Part shown: one piece after another, positions 11,166-22,829 of the stretch
Numbering within the stretch: position 1 is the first letter of the stretch
Layout of the letters: every line of letters starts with the position of its first letter
Origin: Haplomitrium mnioides
Lineage: Eukaryota > Marchantiophyta > Haplomitriopsida > Calobryales
Length of the DNA stretch: 48,787 nucleotides
NCBI GenBank assembly: GCA_049999725.1
Contig: JBNGIS010020592.1
Span: 1-48,787, forward strand
Direction: 5' to 3'
The notes under the pieces: generated by a model
Database searches by the model: none
Told to the model about the DNA's origin: nothing
Seen by the model: the letters and a program-made list of their open reading frames with translations, nothing else
Made by a program: the position numbers and the translations under genes

Positions 11166-11482
11166 GACTCCAAACTAGCAAGGACATTGAAGTCCATGCG
11201 CGCATTGACATTGAAGCCCTAGAGCGCATGGACATTGAAGTTTATGCGCATAAGGACCTCAAAACCCATGTGCGCATGGACTTTGATGTCCAAGAGGGCT
11301 TGGACTTCAAAGTCCATGCTCTTCCATGCGTGCATGGAATTCACAGTCCTTGCTCGCAAGAACTTCACAGCCTATATGCGCAGAGACATTGAAGTCCACG
11401 AGTGCTTAGAATCGGAAGTCCATACGCACATGGAATTTGAGGTCCATGTGTGCTTGGACTATTAAATCCAAGTGGGCAAGGA
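11166..11482. repeat. 24-bp tandem repeat array, methyltransferase copy 1 intron
   Basis: About 13 degenerate units of 24 bp run in register, with one 34-bp unit. Each is built around the palindrome GTCCATGCGCGCATGGAC followed by a variable hexamer, often TTCAAA or ATTGAA. It sits in the intron upstream of the motif IV exon, as the array at 34637-34990 does in copy 2. Short open frames across it are artefacts of the 8-codon period. Confidence 0.88.
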
Positions 11483-11838
11483 CTCTGTCACAAAAATTTC
11501 AAGTATGATGGCAAGTATATTCGGGAAAAAGATGGCTTCTGTTGAATCAGATAGCTCCGTCCGAAAAGATCAAGAAGGTGAACTCCATGCGCATATAAGA
11601 TCAAGGATTGGACCATATGTGTGCATAAGGTCAAGGAGTGAATCAAATGAGTGCATAGAATTAATGAGTGAACAACTTGCATGCAAAGGATCAAAGAAGA
11701 AACCTAGTGCTCACAGAGAATTGAAGAAACAAACTTCTTCAAGCACAAGATCTTTGTTGCCCTTCAAGCAATCAAAGTTGAATCTTTTTTCTGAGTATTC
11801 TAATAGATCAACAAAAAGAGGTTCAACACAAAAATTCT

Positions 11839-12464
11839 AGATGGTTGTAGACCTTTCTTCATCCTCATCTAAGGGAGACCTCAATATTCATGATCAGAGA
11901 GTGTTTGTTCAAAACACAAAAAGCATACAATCTATAGACGGTTTTAATTTTGGAGATGAATCCTTGTCTCTGATAACACAACTCAAACAACGACTGATTT
12001 CGTTTCAAGTTACACCTCACAAGGAGATTGGGAAATCTAAAACAAACCAAATTCTTTTGGAGGAGATTTCAGACAAAATTTGGGAAATGACTCTAGCAAA
12101 AAGTCTCAATCAATCAACATTTCGTTTGAGTTATTGCCAAGAGCACCGATTTTGTTACAAAAAACATTTCCTAATAATCAAGATATTGATCAAGATTCTA
12201 TTTCGAAATGGTGAAGTTCCTCCAATCCTCAAGAAGTACCTCATCTCTCAAAAACATTTTGCGATGGAACAAATAGTGTTTATGATGATGAAAAAGATCT
12301 TCAAGATGATGAATTATCTCCTATAGTTGGATTTGCCTACAAACGGAATCAACCAACACAACATAAGAATTCTTTTTTTGGGCCAAAACCCAAATAGGTA
12401 AACACCTTACATGAAAATTCTTTGTGTAAAGTCCATCATGACAAGAGCTTTGTGAAGAAAAAGC
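11839..12464 (+). repeat. Left copy of an identical 626-bp duplication flanking a gap
   Basis: It appears base-for-base identical to 12865-13490 (offset 1026). Homologous copy 2 (38215-38840) has this segment only once. Best read as overlapping contig ends left unmerged at a scaffold gap. Confidence 0.93.
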
Positions 12465-12864
12465 NNNNNNNNNNNNNNNNNNNNNNNNNNNNNNNNNNNN
12501 NNNNNNNNNNNNNNNNNNNNNNNNNNNNNNNNNNNNNNNNNNNNNNNNNNNNNNNNNNNNNNNNNNNNNNNNNNNNNNNNNNNNNNNNNNNNNNNNNNNN
12601 NNNNNNNNNNNNNNNNNNNNNNNNNNNNNNNNNNNNNNNNNNNNNNNNNNNNNNNNNNNNNNNNNNNNNNNNNNNNNNNNNNNNNNNNNNNNNNNNNNNN
12701 NNNNNNNNNNNNNNNNNNNNNNNNNNNNNNNNNNNNNNNNNNNNNNNNNNNNNNNNNNNNNNNNNNNNNNNNNNNNNNNNNNNNNNNNNNNNNNNNNNNN
12801 NNNNNNNNNNNNNNNNNNNNNNNNNNNNNNNNNNNNNNNNNNNNNNNNNNNNNNNNNNNNNNNN
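12465..12864. other. Assembly gap, 400 N
   Basis: Exactly 400 N. It lies inside exon 1 of transposase copy 1 and is flanked on both sides by the same 626-bp sequence. Confidence 0.99.
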
Positions 12865-13490
12865 AGATGGTTGTAGACCTTTCTTCATCCTCATCTAAGG
12901 GAGACCTCAATATTCATGATCAGAGAGTGTTTGTTCAAAACACAAAAAGCATACAATCTATAGACGGTTTTAATTTTGGAGATGAATCCTTGTCTCTGAT
13001 AACACAACTCAAACAACGACTGATTTCGTTTCAAGTTACACCTCACAAGGAGATTGGGAAATCTAAAACAAACCAAATTCTTTTGGAGGAGATTTCAGAC
13101 AAAATTTGGGAAATGACTCTAGCAAAAAGTCTCAATCAATCAACATTTCGTTTGAGTTATTGCCAAGAGCACCGATTTTGTTACAAAAAACATTTCCTAA
13201 TAATCAAGATATTGATCAAGATTCTATTTCGAAATGGTGAAGTTCCTCCAATCCTCAAGAAGTACCTCATCTCTCAAAAACATTTTGCGATGGAACAAAT
13301 AGTGTTTATGATGATGAAAAAGATCTTCAAGATGATGAATTATCTCCTATAGTTGGATTTGCCTACAAACGGAATCAACCAACACAACATAAGAATTCTT
13401 TTTTTGGGCCAAAACCCAAATAGGTAAACACCTTACATGAAAATTCTTTGTGTAAAGTCCATCATGACAAGAGCTTTGTGAAGAAAAAGC
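12865..13490 (+). repeat. Right copy of the 626-bp duplication flanking the gap
   Basis: Identical to 11839-12464. The gene continues normally after 13490 (tcgatccaatg), matching copy 2 at about 38841. Confidence 0.93.
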
Positions 13491-14115
13491 TCGATCCAAT
13501 GTCAATTTATAAATTGAAGAGAATTTCATGTTGTCAAAATAATTTCTTGTCGTTGGGCTAGACAAATTTTTAGAAAACTATGAGAGAAACATACTTTCGA
13601 CAAAGCATGAAGAATCGAGATATCATACTGCAGTAGGGAATACCAAGAGAAGACTTTGATGTTGACAATCAGTTTACTCTGCCTAGTAGTACCTTTGATT
13701 GTAGAAGAGCCTTCAAACTAATATTATTAGTAGGGAATGATATAATCCAAAGGATTTAAAATCTCAAAAACCCATATCCTAGAGGTATTTTTGGAAAAAG
13801 AGAAATATCTGCTAAAGGATTTTTCATACATGAGTGGATGGATAGTTTTTTTGGGGGACACTACAAGAGAATGCCCACTTATAAAGTTCATAACTTGCTC
13901 GATAATTTTACAAAATGGGAAGTTTATGAGTACTACACAACTTATTTGAAAGAAAAAAATTCTGATTGTATTATTAGTTTCTCGGGTTTTACAAAACATT
14001 GGAGAACTCATTTTCTAAATGTAAAAATTCCAAAATGCAATAGATTTGTTGTTTGTGAAACATGCAAAGAAATTAAAATCTTTGTGAGAAAAATTTGTCT
14101 TGGAGTCCAATAAAG

Positions 14116-14860
14116 GTAACAATTTTTTTTCTCTTTTGACACCTTTGGTTAATCCATGCTCTTTTATTAGACTCAAAGCTTAGTTCTAGAGATGTTATGT
14201 TTTCTCAACTTAGAGCTAAAAGATATTTTTCTTGTTAAGTTGTTCAGCAAACAAGATTTGAGTCAAATAGTTCTTAGCAACTTGAGTTGTGAGAAGAGAG
14301 TCTATGCTCGCATAGGGTCTATTGTTTTAAGTTTCAATTTGTGCTTTGTCTACATTCAAATAAAGAGAAAATGAATGTGATTCTTGGTGGTGACCTTAGC
14401 TTTGCAACAAGTTTTGTTTTTGTTGCTTTAAATCAAGAGCCCTTGTCAAGAAAAACAATAGCAAGAATCGTTTTGTTTTTTGCAAATCCCATGCGCGCAT
14501 AGGATTTGTTCTTGTTTCTCTTAAAACTTGTCACGACAACAGTCACAACAAGCCATGATTTTGATGTTGTTGTATTGGTCCTATGTAAGCATACAATCAG
14601 TTGTTGTCTCGACTCATCCAAAATCCTCAAAGGATGTGTTTTGGTTTGTGACCCTTTGTTAGAAAATCTTGTTCTTTTTCTTTTTGAAACTTTTGTCTAG
14701 TTTAAGTCAAACAAGTTTTTCTTTTTTCAAATTACCTAAAGTTTATTTATAATATTTTACAAAGTTTTCACTTCTACTAATCCAGACATTTGTTTAAGAT
14801 GACTTGAGTGTTTTAAGCACTTGAGGTTGTGTTTTCAAGTTACAAGTATCAACATATGTT
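14116..14860 (+). other. Intron of transposase copy 1 with palindromic motifs
   Basis: It starts GTAACA after AAAG, a donor conserved in copy 3 (about 41833, minus strand). It contains ATGCGCGCAT-type palindromes near 14301-14321 and 14487-14508, flanked by TCY/GGA arms. The acceptor is uncertain (a candidate TTTTCAAG near 14856). Small open frames here are not conserved between copies. Confidence 0.55.
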
Positions 14861-16645
14861 TTACTAAACTACTTTTATGTCCTTCGTGTTTTGTGATGAT
14901 GCAATCAAATATAATTGCCAACTATTTCTTCATTGTGACCAACAAATAAAAGCAAGAGCAAAACTTGCAAACCATCGAAGAAAATGTTATGCCGATGGTA
15001 AAAAATACTTGGGAATTGTCATTGATGAAATGGATGAGAAGAAAATTGTTATTCCACATTGGCTTTTGCCACCAAAAACCATTTTCAAAGATTTTTTGGT
15101 AGGTGTGCATGTTGTTGGTGCCTTAATATTCAATCATGCTCTTTCTTCGAGGGTCTTTTTAACATATGGAAACTTGAGAAGCAATTCTAATTTGACAATT
15201 GTTGTGCTCAATAAAATATTGTATGACTTTGAAGGGATGTTGCCTCCAACTCTGCATCTTCAATTGGACAACACGACACGAGAGAATAAGAATTCTATTT
15301 TATTTGGATATCTTAGTCTCCTTATTGCCAAGAATGTTTTTCAAAAAATCAAGGTGGGATTTTTCATGGTTGGCCACACTCATGATCAAATCAAATAAAT
15401 GTTCAACCGATTCTCAAAACGTATCAAAGCTTTCACTATTACGAGTCTTAGCAAAGCACTTTAATTATCTTATAATCCTAAACCTCGGGTAACTCTTTTG
15501 TTGGAAACTTGGGATTTCAAAATGTTTTTGCAACAACGTCCCTCTCACGTTCAAAGGATATATGACATCACCTTTAATCAATAATTCAAGTTCAAGTTCT
15601 AATTAAATGATTCCAAAGCAAAGATTTGGAGCAAACAATTTTCAATAGATGAATTTTGGATACGAGCGGATGGTATTTGTCAACTCAAGTACCTACCTGA
15701 AGTAGACAGAGAAACTTTGAGTTCAATGTTGATTCCTCTCAAGGCATATTCCAAAATCAAGCGATCTCAAAAGGAAGAAAGAGAAGTTGATGTCGAGAAA
15801 GTGGTATTTTTCAATAAGGGACAACATAAGTGAGAATTGCTACAAGTTCTTTAAAGATTCTGATATTCAATGGTAGAATGATTTTTTTCTTTCCCAACAA
15901 GAGATTGCAGGCTACATCCTTGAAAAAAAAAAGACAAGGACTCAAAGCTGAATTTACCTTTCCACCTTCACAACCGTCAAACACTTGTAATGATTCTCAC
16001 AATTTTTTTCCAAGTTCTTAGCTTGATGCTCAGTAGATAGAAGAAGATACTCCGATACAATAAATACTTTCTACACTTAGAGCAATCTATGATGGAGCAT
16101 CTAGACCGCGAGAAGAGACTCTTTTGCACAACACTTGATACAGACATAAATTTGGCAATCTACATGAGATGAAAGCTAGAATGTTTATTTGTGTTGTTGC
16201 ATCTTTAGATCTAAAGGACATAGCGTTTTGGGTTGCCAAAGTTCTCAAAGTTTTGTCATTTGATGAGGAAGATCCTCCAAACCCGAAATGAGTACGTGTT
16301 CAATGGTTTGCTTGTGAGGTTGAGGATGCATTTTCTAGACAATACTTTATAGAAAAAATAGCAGCAACAAAAGGGTAATGCAAATCCAAGTTACATATTG
16401 ATGTACTTGATGTGACACAAATCACAATTTTTGTCTTTTGATTTTCTTCTTACCCAAAAAAACCAATTAAAGAAAACCACTCTAGCTACCATTAAAGCAA
16501 ATCTATTTGAGTACAAAGACACAAAGCCCTAAATCTTGAAATGTTTCAAAGAGATTCAATCACTATCATTAACACTAAGACAGATCAAGTAAATCTTGAT
16601 GAATCTTCTGAAGTTGAATATGAAGAAGTCAAGACGAGTGACTAA

Positions 16646-18044
16646 AATAATCTAAGAATTTTATTGTATGTTGTGTATTTTCAAGTATATTGTAATTTAA
16701 GATTATTATTTTATAAAGTACATAAGAATGTTTTGAAGCAACTTGTTGAATTTTTCTACCACCTTGAACTTTTTATTGTAAAGCATTCCAAGTTGAATGT
16801 TATTCTCTATAAATAAAACCTAAATCTTTAGTTAGTATTTTCATTTGCTTTGTAAAATATTTTCTTCTCCCAAATGTAAGTATGTTGTTTCAAACTTTTG
16901 TGTTTACTAAGAGAGTTTAAGGTTATTATATCACTAAAGCATCTGCCCAAATTGACTACTTATTTTTTGCTTGTAAGGACTTTGATGTATGACTTAAAAC
17001 CTTTGGCACGCTTTGACTCAGATGTAGAGCTTTGTACTCGTTTTACTTTTAGATTCTGAATTAGAAATCAAAATCTTTTGCGTGCATATAGATTGTTGCC
17101 AAAAATTGAATGTTTATTGTTTGTATCCTTAGTTGTAGAAGTGTGAACCCTATGCACGCATAGATTTTGATTCGCAAGTCAAAACGTCGTGCGTACAAAA
17201 ACTGTTATGCGGAAACTAAAACTTACGTTCTTGTCAGTCTTTGTTGTGGAGTGTTCAAATGGTGAGTTTGGATTCCTCTACGCACATAGGCTTTGAGGTG
17301 GAGTGTTCAGATGTTGAGCTTGGATTCTTATGCGCGCATGGATTTTGGAATGGAAGTCCAAGCCTTCCACAAGTTCTACTTCTCATACATAGCCCTCAAG
17401 CTTCTACATACAAAGACTACTGGTTACAACTTAGTTTATACACAAGTCATAAACTCTTTTGTAGATCTTGAGACCTTTGTTTGGTTGAATCAAGTCTAAA
17501 ACTTGGAGATGTTTCTTGTTTACACTCTAAATTCAATCCCATTAGCTATTGTCTTTTTGATTCTGAACTATAATACGTATAAGTATATGCTTTGTTGAAT
17601 TATAAAAAAAATTCTAAATGCTAAAATCTTTTTGTAAAGCCCACTTTAACTTTGACGTGCATGGATTTTCAACTACAAGTGAAAGCTTCTTTCTTACTTG
17701 AACTTTAAAATAGAGCTCATAAATTCATGCAATGTTTCATTTTCTTCATTTCTATGTCTACGATTGCAAACTCATTCCCTTGACTTCTAGTTCGCTTGGG
17801 TTTTTTTCTTTATGTTTTGTAATTTTTTTCCAAAAAAAATGTTTCAAAGAGCACCATGTCTACACGCACCTAGAGTTTATGCAATCAAACATATTTCAAA
17901 ATAGTTTCTTATGACGTGAATTTCAATTTTTGGACTTCAAATTGTAATCAATGATAAATGAAATTTTTGGGTGAAAACTTACCATAATTTTTATACTTTT
18001 TATTAAATTTGAGTTTTCTAATATTTTCATAAAAACTAATAATA
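16646..18044. other. Spacer downstream of transposase copy 1
   Basis: AT-rich, no convincing gene. It is colinear with 39859-41180 downstream of transposase copy 2. It holds isolated palindromic motifs of the ATGCGCGCAT type, for example near 17150 and 17330. The homology continues across the copia insertion into 26053. Confidence 0.7.
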
Positions 18045-18240
18045 TGTTGTAATGCATGTAGTAAGATGATTAGGCTAATAGATCATTAGTCCTTAACTTA
18101 TGATTAGAGTGTAGGATTAGATGAGAGAGATGAGCATGAAGTGAGAGAAGAGAAGGAGAAGAAGATTGGAGATTTGCTTACATGATTGTTGCCACATTCC
18201 TCACATCCTATGTATGAGCTAATGGGCTTGTTTTCCAACA
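18045..18240 (+). repeat. 5' LTR of copia element (internally deleted)
   Basis: 196 bp, beginning TGTTGTAATGCATG and ending TTTTCCAACA. It lacks about 65 bp found in the 3' LTR between gtgtaggattag and atgagagag, and has about 20 bp of its own there. The next bases, CATTATCAGCAC, are the likely primer binding region. Confidence 0.92.
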
Positions 18241-20810
18241 CATTATCAGCACTGTTCTATATCTGATCTATTTATTTTTCAAATATTTTTTTAATAAAAT
18301 TTTTCAATAATTTTTCAAAATATTTGTTTAAAAAAAAAAAAGCAAACAAACAAACAAAAACAAAATTTTTCCTTTTGATTCCCCATATAATACTTATATA
18401 CATTTTATTGTTCTTTTTTCCACTTCTCATACCTTCTAAATCATTAAATTACAATATTTTATAATTTTAAATTATATTATATTGAGGGAAGAGGATCTAT
18501 TGAACAGCAGGGAGAAATTCAGAAATTTTGAAGTATTCAAGCAAAATTGGAGTCGTCTGAAGGAAGAATCGAGGTCGCCCAAGGGAGGCGAGGATTTCCC
18601 AAGAAGAATCAAAAGTTTTCATCAAGAATTGGCGCAACTCTCATCTAGATTGCACATTTCAAGTTTTCAGACATTCTTCATCAACCGTGACAAATTTTGG
18701 ATCAAATTTATAAGGTGGAGAAGCGCAATTTGATCCTGATCACGTAGCAATTCGAATCNNNNNNNNNNNNNNNNNNNNNNNNNNNNNNNNNNNNNNNNNN
18801 NNNNNNNNNNNNNNNNNNNNNNNNNNNNNNNNNNNNNNNNNNNNNNNNNNNNNNNNNNTGGAAGTGGTGATCTATCACCGTTTCAGATTTGAAGAAAGTT
18901 GAAATTTCGACGCTAGCGAAAGCTCGAAATTGACTTTTCTGAAAGTTTGAATCAGGAGAAGTGACTATTGACAATGAAATGGTGATCCTTCACTGTTTTG
19001 ACAGTATAGTCTGAAAGTTCAAAGGGGTGCGACGGAGTGTTTTTTGAAAGTTCAAAATACCTTTTCGAAGCGGCGACATATCAATGTTTCGACGAAAGTT
19101 CGAAAATGCGATTTCGATAACATCTGAAAGTTCAGAGCTCTTTTTATTCATCGTATCAACGCTTTGTCATTGTTTTGGAATTTATTCTATTTTGTTCCGA
19201 GAGCTTCTTGAAAAGCAGAAAGTCGATTTATTGCTATTTTGGCAATATTTTGATTATTTAATTGAAAGTTCGAAAGTGCATTTGGTAAAACCGGAAAGTT
19301 CGAAAGGCACAACTCTTAGACAAAGCGGTACTATATCATAGTTTCAGGAATTTGAGTCAAATAAAAATAAAATATTAAAACTAATCTAGCTCGGAGGGGA
19401 AGCCACCCCTATTCATATGTCCAACATATCTTAAGGTGCCACGTGTCTACATCCTATAAGCTACACTAAGACCCCTACCCAGTCGCAAGGGTGAGGATAT
19501 AAGGTTGAAGATAACAAAGAGCTTCAAGCTCTTGTACTTCAATCTGCTTTTGCTCTTTTGCTTATGGGACTATACTAAGGTCGCTGGTGAAGCGACAACA
19601 GGCTGGGATCCGGAGCTACTCTCGCGAAGCTGCACCGGACCTACTAAGTCTACCAGAGCAACAAGATTGAATACCGAGTCTGGTTTAATTCCCCAAACCT
19701 ATCAAATTTCTACCTGAAACTACTAAGTTTACCAAGCCTGCTTATAAGAACTACCAAAGCATACATTTTCTCTCGAACCTAATTTCTCAACCGAACCTAA
19801 CAGTTCGTGAAGGAGGAGATTTATGAACTTTCGAATCGATCTTTTGGCATCAAAATCTACTTTTTCTTCATATTTGACACCACAGATGTGATCGCCTGGT
19901 CTTGGTGATCATTCTGAGCTCTCATTTTTCCCATTTTGGCTCAGATTTGAGGACACAGTAACCTATTCAAATTCAGGTCTTCTTGTGTGATAGAGCATAA
20001 CATCTATGTTGTGGAATTGACAGGTTTTGAGCACTAATTCACATATCTGAATCATATTTTGAGTCAAATCACTACAGAACTTTATTCTGGAACTCAGATT
20101 CAATCGTCTGACCTACAAATTTGACATTCAGATCTGTAGAATTCAAAAATTGACACATCTAGTTCATCTGAAACTGTCAATTGGAGTTTTTTGAGAGCAT
20201 ACACTTGCATATCTCACTGATTCAACTCATAATTCAATTTCTAATTGTCAATCACAAACATATACATCTGTACTGATATCCTGACAATCAGTTACTCTGT
20301 TTCTAACATAATCACAAAATTGAGTTTGAAAGAAAGCAAAACCTTACAATTCAGAGACAATCTGATGTCTTGAAAGTTGACAATAACTATAATCTTTATA
20401 CACAATGTTACTTTATCAACATATTGTACTCTCAGAACATATTCAGAAGTTCTAACATACATCTAAGTGGTTCAAGAACTCTAGGAACGAGTTTGCATAT
20501 TAAAGGAGATTATATCAAATTCTGCATCCTATATTTGAAAACAGAGGCTACATTAACATCTGGAATCTTGTGGAGACATAGTGGAGGCTTATTGCTAGTA
20601 TCTCCAACTGTTTTCTGATATATTACAAGATCAACAACTGGCCTACAGCAAGCATAACATGGACTATCTTTTACATATAACCTCTGTTATAACAAACTGT
20701 TTTCATCTGTTGTTTTCCAGAATTGCAAAGAGGTTAACGCTTTGAATTTCTTGCATTTTGATAAATCTTTCATTTATCTTCCAACCTTCAAAACTTTTTT
20801 GCATTCTAAA
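18241..20810 (+). other. Long leader of the copia element
   Basis: About 2.6 kb separate the 5' LTR from gag, with no convincing gene. A motif close to GAAAGTTCGAAA recurs at least seven times between about 18890 and 19310. A TATA-like gaggatataagg occurs near 19495, and a hydrophobic 70-codon open frame at 19505-19717 is probably chance. The length is unusual for a copia leader and may include a nested remnant. Confidence 0.5.
18759..18858. other. Assembly gap, 100 N
   Basis: A run of exactly 100 N, a common placeholder for a gap of unknown size, in the copia leader. Confidence 0.99.
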
Positions 20811-21935
20811 ATGGAAAAATTAAGCTTCAAATAGTTGACCATTGAAGGAGACAACTATCTCTTTTGGTCACTAGATGCAGCAGCTCATCTGGTCTCTAAG
20901 GGATTGCAGACCACAATCCTGACAGATGATGACATAATAGAACAACAAAAAGCCCATGCATTGGTCTTCCTGAAGCACCATCTCTCTGAATCTATCAAAA
21001 TTCAGTACTTGAATGAAAGTAACCCCAGAATTCTCTGGGATAGTTTGAAAGACAGATTTGACCACACCAAAGCAATACATCTGCCTAATGCAAGGCATGA
21101 TTGGGTCAATCTAAGAGTTCAAGACTTTCCTACTATTTCCAAATATAATAGTGAATTGTTCAAAATAACATCATAGTTGACATTATGTGGACATCCAGTT
21201 TCTCAAGAAGAACAAATTGAGAAAACATTATCCACTTTCCATTCAGCCAACATGATTCTGTCCGCACAGTACAGAAACATACATTTCTCTACTTATTATG
21301 AACTAATAGCCTATTTACTATTAGTAGAGAAACATCAGGATTTGCTGATGAAAAATTCCAAAGTCAGACCTCTTGGTACCCTACCTCAAAATCCTAAACC
21401 TGAAGTTCATTATTCCAAGCCTCCTATTAATGGCAGGAATCAACAATTCAGGGGGAGAGGAAGGGGTAGGGGTAACTCTGCACGTTTTTATCCAAGAGGA
21501 AGAAGAGGAGGCAAGAATACATATAATAACAGAAACCAGCCATCCTCAAGCAATTCAAGAGGACCGATTGTTTGCAGCAGATGTGGGGCAATTGGGCATA
21601 CAACTAAAGCTTGCAGAATCCCATCACATTTGGTTGCACTCTATGCTAAAGATAAAAGTCAGAAAGCTGCAACAGAAAACCATGGGGTCTTTATGGATCA
21701 GATCGATACCCTTAGCGATTATATCGATAAGAAAGAGGATATCAATATACCAGAAATGAACATGATTCAGTGTACAAATTCTACACTTCCTCTTGATGAC
21801 ATCCATACTTGTATTATAAACAGCGGCATTACTCATACTATTTTAAAATGCAGGTCCTATTTTACCAAGCTGACGCTCTCTCACCAAAAGGTGACTACTA
21901 TTATGAGGAGCAATCAGATTGATGAAGGACAATGA
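20811..21935 (+). pseudogene. gag: copia gag and protease region
   Basis: The start ATG at 20811 gives MEKLSF and meets a stop at codon 8. The frame then continues with LTIEGDNYLFWSLDAAAHL, typical of plant copia gag (GDNYxxW). IQYLNESNPRILWDSLKDRF and a second stop at 21174 follow. The nucleocapsid part has an RG-rich stretch and a CCHC knuckle, CSRCGAIGHTTKAC. The protease core reads CIINSGITHTI where the family has DSGAT/S, so the catalytic aspartate is replaced by N. The polyprotein normally continues into integrase. Confidence 0.87.
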
Positions 21936-21950
21936 CCATCAATTATCATA

Positions 21951-22829
21951 TTGCCACAAGAGACTGTAATACATATCAGATCAGCCATTTACGCACCAAG
22001 TGCCACTAGAAACTTAATAAGTTTTCGTGATATACAAGATAATGGATATCACATACATACCAGCACTTGTAAAAATCAGGAAGTGTTGCATTTATTGAAG
22101 CACACTCCTGAAGGATCTGAAATAAAAGAAACCCTTTTTGCGCACCCTCTTGGTTTTTACATTACGCAAATACAAAACTATCATACTCATGCAAAAACAA
22201 ATGATCATACTACTTTATGGCATAATTGCTTAGGACACCCGTGCACTATTATATTTCTTAACATTCTGAAAGTGACCCGATCCATTCCTCAAAACATTAA
22301 GCCATATGTGATTGATACACCATGTATTCATTGTTCTCAAGGCAAGCTGGCCTTACGTCCAGCAATTTCCAAAACAATTCTAGAAATTCCAAAGTTCCTT
22401 GAGAGAATACACGCAGATGTTTGTGGTCCTATTGATCCACATAGTGGACCCTTTAGGTACTTTCTGGTGATCATCTGCGCTTCTACAAAGTGGTCACAAG
22501 TATCACTACTATCTACCCGAAATCTTGTCTTCCCGAGGATATTGGCACACATTCTGAAATTGAAAGTTCAATTTCCCGAAAGTCCAATAAAAGTCCTACG
22601 AGTTGACAATGAGGGAGAGTTTACATCAAAAACTTTTAATGACTTTTGCATAACAATGGGTATTGATACCCAATACTCTATGGCACATATCCATTTTCAA
22701 AATGGAATAGCCGAAAGAGTTATACGTAGCATTCAAATGATTGTTAGGCCTATGTTAATACAGACCAACTTACCGGTTTCTGCATGGGGCCATGCAGTAC
22801 TACATGCTGCATCATTATTAAAATATTGA
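21951..22829 (+). pseudogene. pol: copia integrase
   Basis: A GAG-pre-integrase zinc finger is visible: LWHNCLGHP, then CIHCSQGKL. The core shows HADVCGPI (first D), VLRVDNEGEFTS (second D) and NGIAERVIRSIQ (E), so the DDE triad looks intact. The frame stops at 22829 after HAASLLKY and continues in another frame with a GCQVLVPI-like patch around 22900. One long open stretch of 292 codons remains, the best-preserved part of this element. Confidence 0.88.

Larger units (their letters stand above)
11505..16645 (+). pseudogene. DUF7869-like transposase-type gene, copy 1
   Basis: The first exon runs from the ATG pair at 11505/11508 to a donor AAAG|GTAACA at 14115. The second covers about 14860-16645. 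The N-terminal part is Ser/Lys-rich. Next comes CRRAFKLILLVGNDIIQRI, then a conserved region with RMPTYKVHNLLDNF, VYEYYTTYL and RFVVCETCKEI. The second exon has IVIDEMDEKK (15015-15044), LQLDNTTRENKN (15258-15293) and FFMVGHTHDQIK (15363-15398). The spaced acids and the GHTHD box match what I recall of DUF7869 proteins, which look RNase H/DDE-like. A C-terminal part (16140-16645) ends EEVKTSD. Stops and frameshifts abound, so it is a pseudogene. A 400-N gap with duplicated flanks lies inside exon 1. It is divergent from the methyltransferase gene. Confidence 0.68.

Noticed and set aside
11839-13490. Recent tandem duplication inside the transposase gene
   Set aside because: Perfect identity plus an intervening N run and a single copy in the paralogue point to an assembly artefact.
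19505-19717. Small secreted protein with a hydrophobic N-terminus
   Set aside because: It is one short frame in a retrotransposon leader, with no conservation or gene context.
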